A DNA stretch of 64,000 nucleotides from Xiphophorus maculatus (taxonomy: Eukaryota; Chordata; Actinopteri; Cyprinodontiformes; Poeciliidae). Location: assembly GCF_002775205.1 (NCBI RefSeq), contig NC_036460.1, positions 23,578,751-23,642,750 of the forward strand, given 5' to 3'. Each line of letters begins with the position of its first letter. Position 1 is the first letter of the stretch. A program made the position numbers and the translations under genes. Below the pieces are notes generated by a model, which did not search any database, had not been told where the DNA came from, and saw only the letters and a list, made by a program, of their open reading frames with translations. Of the stretch, positions 59,501 to 64,000 are shown in pieces.

Positions 59501-62500
59501 TAAACCCTCAATTTGATGCCAATAAGACCTTATAAAGCTCACAGTCCTGCTTCTGTTTTTCCAACTCAGCAGAGGTGCAGGTGATACACACCCACACACA
59601 CATATACACACACACGCCCACGGCCAGATCACTGATTATTGTTGAGGCTGCTCCTGTTTAGGCTGATTTAACTTCCTCCACTGGATTGATTGGAGTCACT
59701 AAGTGGCTTTAATCCAATTACAACCAATCTCAGACAATCTTAAAGCTCCCTCCCCTTTCTCTCGCTCGGCTCAGGTTTCCCACGTGTGCGGAATCGACAA
59801 TCACCGTCTGCACAGGTGTTTCCGGTCCAGCCTTCGGAGCAGACGCAGCTGAAGCCGTTGGGGTCTTCGACACAGGTGGCGCCGTTCGCACATGGCGACG
59901 ACAGGCAGGCGTGCTCCACTGATGGGAGGGAAGACGCAAGAAGCAAAACTGAAAAATGGATCACCTTTGATTTCTATTTTCTTTCTTTTTTTTTTTTTTT
60001 TGCAGAAATTTGAATCGACGACTCCATCACATTCTTAAAGCCAGAAAAAGGCAAATTAAAAGAAGGAAAACTAAGTAGCAATCTGTCTTAGTTGGTTTAC
60101 AAAGCAGTTCAGTTATTTAAAACACACAAAAAGAGCATTTAAAACACACCCTCTAGAAACTGACCACTACCATGAAGGGCTGCAGCGACCAATTATTTTA
60201 GTAATCAATTATTCAACTAATCAAATAAATTTTTTTTTATCATTTTGTAGATTTTTTATTTAACTATTTAAGCTTATTTAATACAGTACCAAAAATATTC
60301 AACAAATCAGAAGAATTTCTTTAATAAGAAAACAAACATTGTATTGCATAAAATGCAATGACATAGCAAAGGATGCACCTGCAGCTACAAAATTACTAAA
60401 TAAATACTTAATCATTTTCTGCTTGATTTAGCATGACTCTGGATGCTTTGTTGACTATTTTTTAATTAACCAATTAATAATCGGATATCAAATAGGTGCT
60501 TAATAGAGAAATTTACAAAATATTAACTAGGTGAAGCTAAAACTGTGATCCTTGAGGAGTTCTGAGTACAACGTATTTACAGACAAAAGGATTTTTAATT
60601 TAAAATGCTAAATGTTTTTTTTTTATCTGTGGCTCCAGTTGGCGATTATTTGATTAGTAAATTAGTTGACTAATATTTCAATAATCGATTTATTCGATTA
60701 ACTGTTTCAGCTTTACTATCGGTGGTTAAATGAGCGCAGGTTTCTCTCCACTAAAATTAGTTTTAACTATTTTTGCCTCAGGATGTTGAAACAAGCAGGA
60801 TCTCGGCTTCTATGGAGGGAACCATCCGAAGATAGGAGATGAGGAAATTACCCTGTTCCTCACATGGATGGGTACGGCTAACAGAGTCAGCAGCCAGAGG
60901 ACCAAGGCAGTTTTAAGTTTTGTATGTGAGCATAAAGTTTCTCAGGTAAGAAAATGTGTTATTTCGACATTGTTTTCACTTTTTACTTCTTATGTGTCCT
61001 CTGCCAGTTCAAAACAGAGGACTGTTTCAAAACTGTTTCAATACAGTTCAAAACAGGGGACTGTTTTGAACCGATGCACCGCGGCTCTCACCGATGTCAC
61101 AGCTGCGTCCTCTGAAACCCTCCTGGCACTCGCACTGATACTCGTTTGGCTCTGTGTTGGTGCAGGTCCCGCCGTTTAGACAGGGCTGGTGTGTCCCACA
61201 GTAGTTAAGATCTGGAAACATGAAGAAATGTTTAAAAAATAATGTTTAATGTTTTAGCAAAACTCACAAAAAAAACCCCACTTATATTGAAATGTAGAGG
61301 CAATGAAAATGCAGATTGGTTTTCAGCCATGTTTCTTTAACATGGGTGCAGAAAATCTACGGTGAATCCAGGTCACTGTTGACTGTGCAGCAGATAGCTG
61401 CAGGGCCTGTTCTCTCTGCTCTGGAAAAAGAATAAAGCAAAACTTTCCCTGATCATCTTCTTTTCCCACAGTTCCTTTGTCTCTCCGTCGTCCTTTAAAG
61501 TGCCCGTCTGAATGAGCACAAACTGCTCAGGGCCACACCTAGCAAAGAGCGCCGCGCCATAATCGCTCTACCCAAGGCTATCACCTTTCCTCTCCACAAT
61601 ACTCCGTCCCCTGGGCACAAGCCGGACTCCAGCTCTTGCTCTGGGACAGAGGATCTAACTCTTCTACAGTCTGCAGGAAAACTTCAGGTGCTTTTCTTTT
61701 CTTTTATCTTGTTCGGGAATCCATAAGTCATGTGTAAAGAACCACGCCTGACAAGCTGACAGCACACACCACTTTCTCCGTCTCGCAGGCAGGCAGGGTT
61801 TTCCTTGGTCAACATGCAAAGCTCTGTGAAGCTCTTCATGTGCTCTGATGACGCCTGTTGAGTTCAGGCCTGGAGAGCCATGTTTGTAATGAATGCTTAC
61901 AACAGATTTGTAAAAGTGCACAATGTTTACACTGATCTTTAAATGTCTTATTTTAGGTTTTCCTTGCAAGCAGCCAGAGGAGTAGCAAAAGAGAACAAAA
62001 GAGGTGTCAGGCTTAAAAACGAATCTACAGCAGATTAAACATTTCTGGAAGTCATAAAAAATGATGCAGGTGCTTAAGTCCTCTACCTGTGCTGTAGCTA
62101 TGTTGCAGTTACCAAGTTCTGTGAATAAGGTATAAGTAAGTCTGAACTGGTTTATGAGTTTGACCTTATTTTTTTAGAGTGATAAAAAAATTTAATTCTT
62201 AATTATCCTCTGCTAATCTGAGGTCGGGTCGTGGAGGAACCGGCCTAAGAAGGGAGGCGCAGACTTCCCTCTCCTAATGACTGCGGAAGCAATCACTAGT
62301 TAACTTCCGCAATCATGATTGCTTCCGGGAGCAACTAGTGATTGATTTAGTTGCTCCCGCGATGTACTCCGTACTCTGTGTGTAAAGTTGAAAATGTCTG
62401 CACCAAGTAGTCCGGGGTGTGAACTGTAATTCACCACAAAGTCGTACAGGCTTCAGATTTTTCTGTTGTTTGAACAAAAACTTTTTTGTCAAATACAGAA

Positions 62501-63896
62501 AATATTCTGTTAATCCCTGATGCTATTATCAACATCTGTTAGCCATCGCCAATTTGGTGGATTGTTTTATCAACAGCAGGAAAAAGTGTCGATCTTCCAT
62601 TCATGCAGAAGCAATTAGATGCACTGATTCTACTGCAGCACTGTGTTTTTATTGAAACAAAAAAAATATGCACGGGAATACTCAAATCCTTTCAAATTTC
62701 AATCTTCAGGGCCTCTTGACGCTCGGCTCTTGGCTCATCTCAGCACAAACCGTTGAAATATTTTTGCATTTCACACCTTTGTCACACAGCAGACCTCCCC
62801 AGTTGACGTCACACACACACTGCCAGGGCTCGGCGCAGCTCCCGTACACACAGCCGGGAAACGTCACACACTGATCACACAGAGAACCCGTCCAGCCGTA
62901 GTGACACCTACAACCAGGACAGACAGGCAGATTGCATCTCAGAATATCGTGTCTTAGAATATTATTAGTGAAGGAAAACTGAATACATGAATTTCAACTT
63001 AATCTGTATGAGATTCCTGCAGAGAAACAAACATTGTGTCTATTTTATTCTTCTAAACACAACCGGTGATATTTAATCTCTACAGCATTAAATATTTAAA
63101 CCAACCCAAACATTTTAAGTTGTGCTTCCAAATTAACATATTTTATTTCAGCATTTTAAAAATGGTTTTAATCAACAATTATCTGGGATTTCTTGAATGT
63201 TTTACACTGTTTTATTAAGCTTCACATTATTTTTATGACCAGATTTTTAGTGCTGTTTATGTTTTAGAGCATATTAAAAAATATGTGGTGTCAGAAACAG
63301 AGGCACTCGGGGAAAATTAACACCAGAGCTCGGGAACACAGAGATAAACGAAACACAAGATGGAACAAAATAAACTCAAGGTTGACACAAATACGTTTTG
63401 CCATCTCTGTGCAGAGCTAAACTTGTTCCTGTGTTTTGTGCTTCTGATCAATTCACCGGAAAAAAAATTAGGACAAATTATGGGTTTTTTTCTTAACAAC
63501 TGCTGGTGACAAACTGCATAAAGGTTGGTGTTTTTTGCTTTTTAATTCAGTTGTTTTGCGCAAACAATACTGCCTGAAACATTCAAGAGCTTTTTATCCT
63601 TTTATGCTTATGAAAAGTACGGCAGAGCAAAACAAAAAAGCAGGGGAAGTAAAAATAAACCCTTCAGAAAGTCTGGAGTACTACTGATCAAAAGCACAAT
63701 AAAACATTTTAAGAAAGTCTGGTTGTTAGGCAATTATATGACATAAATGAGGGGAATTTATTAGTATTTTCATGGCAGAGATAGAGGAGAGTTGTTACCA
63801 CAACACCAGTGTTGGTAGTTGTTTCAGAAACGTACTTGCATTCTCCAGGGACAGTGCAAGAACCATGAGTCTGATGGCATCCCTGCCTGCACACGG
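51403..63896 (-). CDS. Compact Jagged-type Notch ligand, 3' part (ten exons), starts off the right edge
   Basis: This encodes a single-pass membrane Notch ligand. Exons: 63836-63896, 62777-62907, 61092-61211, 59805-59918, 55484-55597, 53419-53532, 53040-53086, 52679-52855, 51960-52110, 51403-51869; all GT-AG, 497 codons plus stop. Nine EGF repeats are seen, beginning [33 protein letters not shown] and LDANEC are Jagged rather than Delta hallmarks. EGF3-6 carry the O-fucose consensus C-x4-[ST]-C; EGF4 (CLSSPC) and EGF8 (CDSNPC) fit the O-glucose consensus. After EGF9 comes a stub (NPCVEQDC), then a membrane segment ([17 protein letters not shown]), basic stop-transfer RKRKK and a Pro-rich tail ending ELEV, a possible class II PDZ ligand. 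Jagged1/2 have 16 EGFs plus a cysteine-rich region; here EGF10-16 and that region are missing. The DSL domain and signal peptide lie outside the window. Confidence 0.9.
52482..52508. repeat. Short interstitial telomere-like array
   Basis: CCCTAA units occur four times, one of them lacking an A, in the intron between the 177- and 151-base exons of the Jagged-like gene. The array is 27 bases long. Confidence 0.85.
53660..55480. other. Intron of the Jagged-like gene, nothing further seen
   Basis: AT-rich intronic DNA between the exons at 53419-53532 and 55484-55597. No coding exon, tandem repeat or recognisable transposon is evident to me. Confidence 0.45.
56460..56540. repeat. (CA)n microsatellite
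   Basis: 81 bases of CA with one CC interruption near 56481, in the 4.2 kb intron between the exons at 55484-55597 and 59805-59918 of the Jagged-like gene. Confidence 0.97.
56541..59804. other. Intron of the Jagged-like gene with unassigned sequence
   Basis: No exon that fits the gene's phase pattern is seen here. A 91-codon plus-strand frame at 57691-57966 (includes [20 protein letters not shown]) is unrecognised and may be a transposon relic. The 20-base word GTGAAAGCAGGGAATGTGGA occurs at about 56570 and again at about 57678. Confidence 0.4.
60175..60722 (-). mobile_element. hAT-like non-autonomous element with ATTAATCG-type ends
   Basis: The left end reads AAGGGCTGCAGCGACCAATT with TTTTAGTAATCAATTATT. 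The right end reads AATAATCGATTTATTCGATT and GTTTCAGCTTTACTA. This is the familiar layout of a teleost non-autonomous hAT-like element. No protein is encoded. It lies in the intron between the 120- and 114-base exons and is related to 40850-41150. Confidence 0.65.
62283..62359. repeat. Compound overlapping inverted repeats (four alternative hairpins)
   Basis: Four perfect inverted repeats overlap within 77 bases: GCGGAAG/CTTCCGC (62283-62289, 62304-62310), GGAAGCAATC/GATTGCTTCC (62285-62294, 62317-62326), AATCACTAGTT/AACTAGTGATT (62291-62301, 62333-62343) and CGGGAGCAACT/AGTTGCTCCCG (62326-62336, 62349-62359). It is intronic in the Jagged-like gene. Confidence 0.85.
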
Positions 63897-64000
63897 CTGC
63901 AAAACAAACACACAAAGAGAAACGATAACCTGACACTTCAGTGACATAAGCAACACAAAACAAGAAAAAATAAAATACATCTTCACTGGTTGTTTGATGA

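Noticed and set aside
51403..63896. Assignment to a Delta ligand (DLL3 or deltaC)
   Set aside because: DLL3 lies on human 19q13 and the short EGF array suggested a Delta, but the EGF1-6 sequence, the 47-base exon and the other exon lengths are Jagged-type, and the tail lacks the Delta ATEV-type end.

Overview
This is a teleost fish nuclear genome window. Four intron-containing vertebrate genes, all on the minus strand, sit in AT-rich DNA crowded with fish-type transposon relics (Tc1/mariner, hAT-like, L2/CR1-type LINE tails) and long CA/GT, TTA and AT microsatellites. I saw no tRNA, rRNA, CRISPR or bacterial features. I assembled the genes exon by exon from splice sites and reading phase; only family-level recognition and human gene order come from memory.

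From left to right: (1) 41-6276, the 5' half of a calpain (six coding exons; catalytic Cys and His exons present, the Asn exon off the left edge), best called capn12-like. (2) 6.3-22.3 kb, a gene-poor interval of repeats, a long CA tract and a few GC-rich patches I cannot assign. (3) 22314-32576, znf296, a BCL11-type zinc-finger repressor with three coding exons, 689 codons and a CpG-rich promoter. (4) 35055-46336, clasrp, a CLK-associated SR-rich splicing protein with 20 coding exons that close perfectly in phase to 654 codons, including a 25-base microexon. (5) 51403 to beyond 63896, the 3' part of a Jagged-type Notch ligand whose first exons lie off the right edge.

znf296 and clasrp are also adjacent on human 19q13.32, and CAPN12 lies on 19q13.2, so the block resembles a 19q13-type paralogon. 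The genes are not an operon and share no pathway; each has its own intergenic region, and poly(A) candidates are visible for clasrp and the Jagged-like gene.

The most interesting item is the Jagged-like gene. Its EGF exons keep the exon lengths and phases I recall for JAG1 exons 5-13 (61, 131, 120, 114, 114, 114, 47, 177 here versus 174, 151). Then, after an intron of only 90 bases, it jumps straight to one exon holding the transmembrane segment and cytoplasmic tail. EGF10-16 and the cysteine-rich (vWC-like) juxtamembrane region are absent. It looks like a compact Jagged ligand, possibly a third Jagged paralog in this syntenic block. Other notable structures are an overlapping set of mutually exclusive hairpins in one of its introns, a hAT-like element with matching 14-base ends and a near-perfect 8-base target duplication in clasrp, a nested insertion with a clean target duplication in znf296, and a short interstitial telomere-like array.
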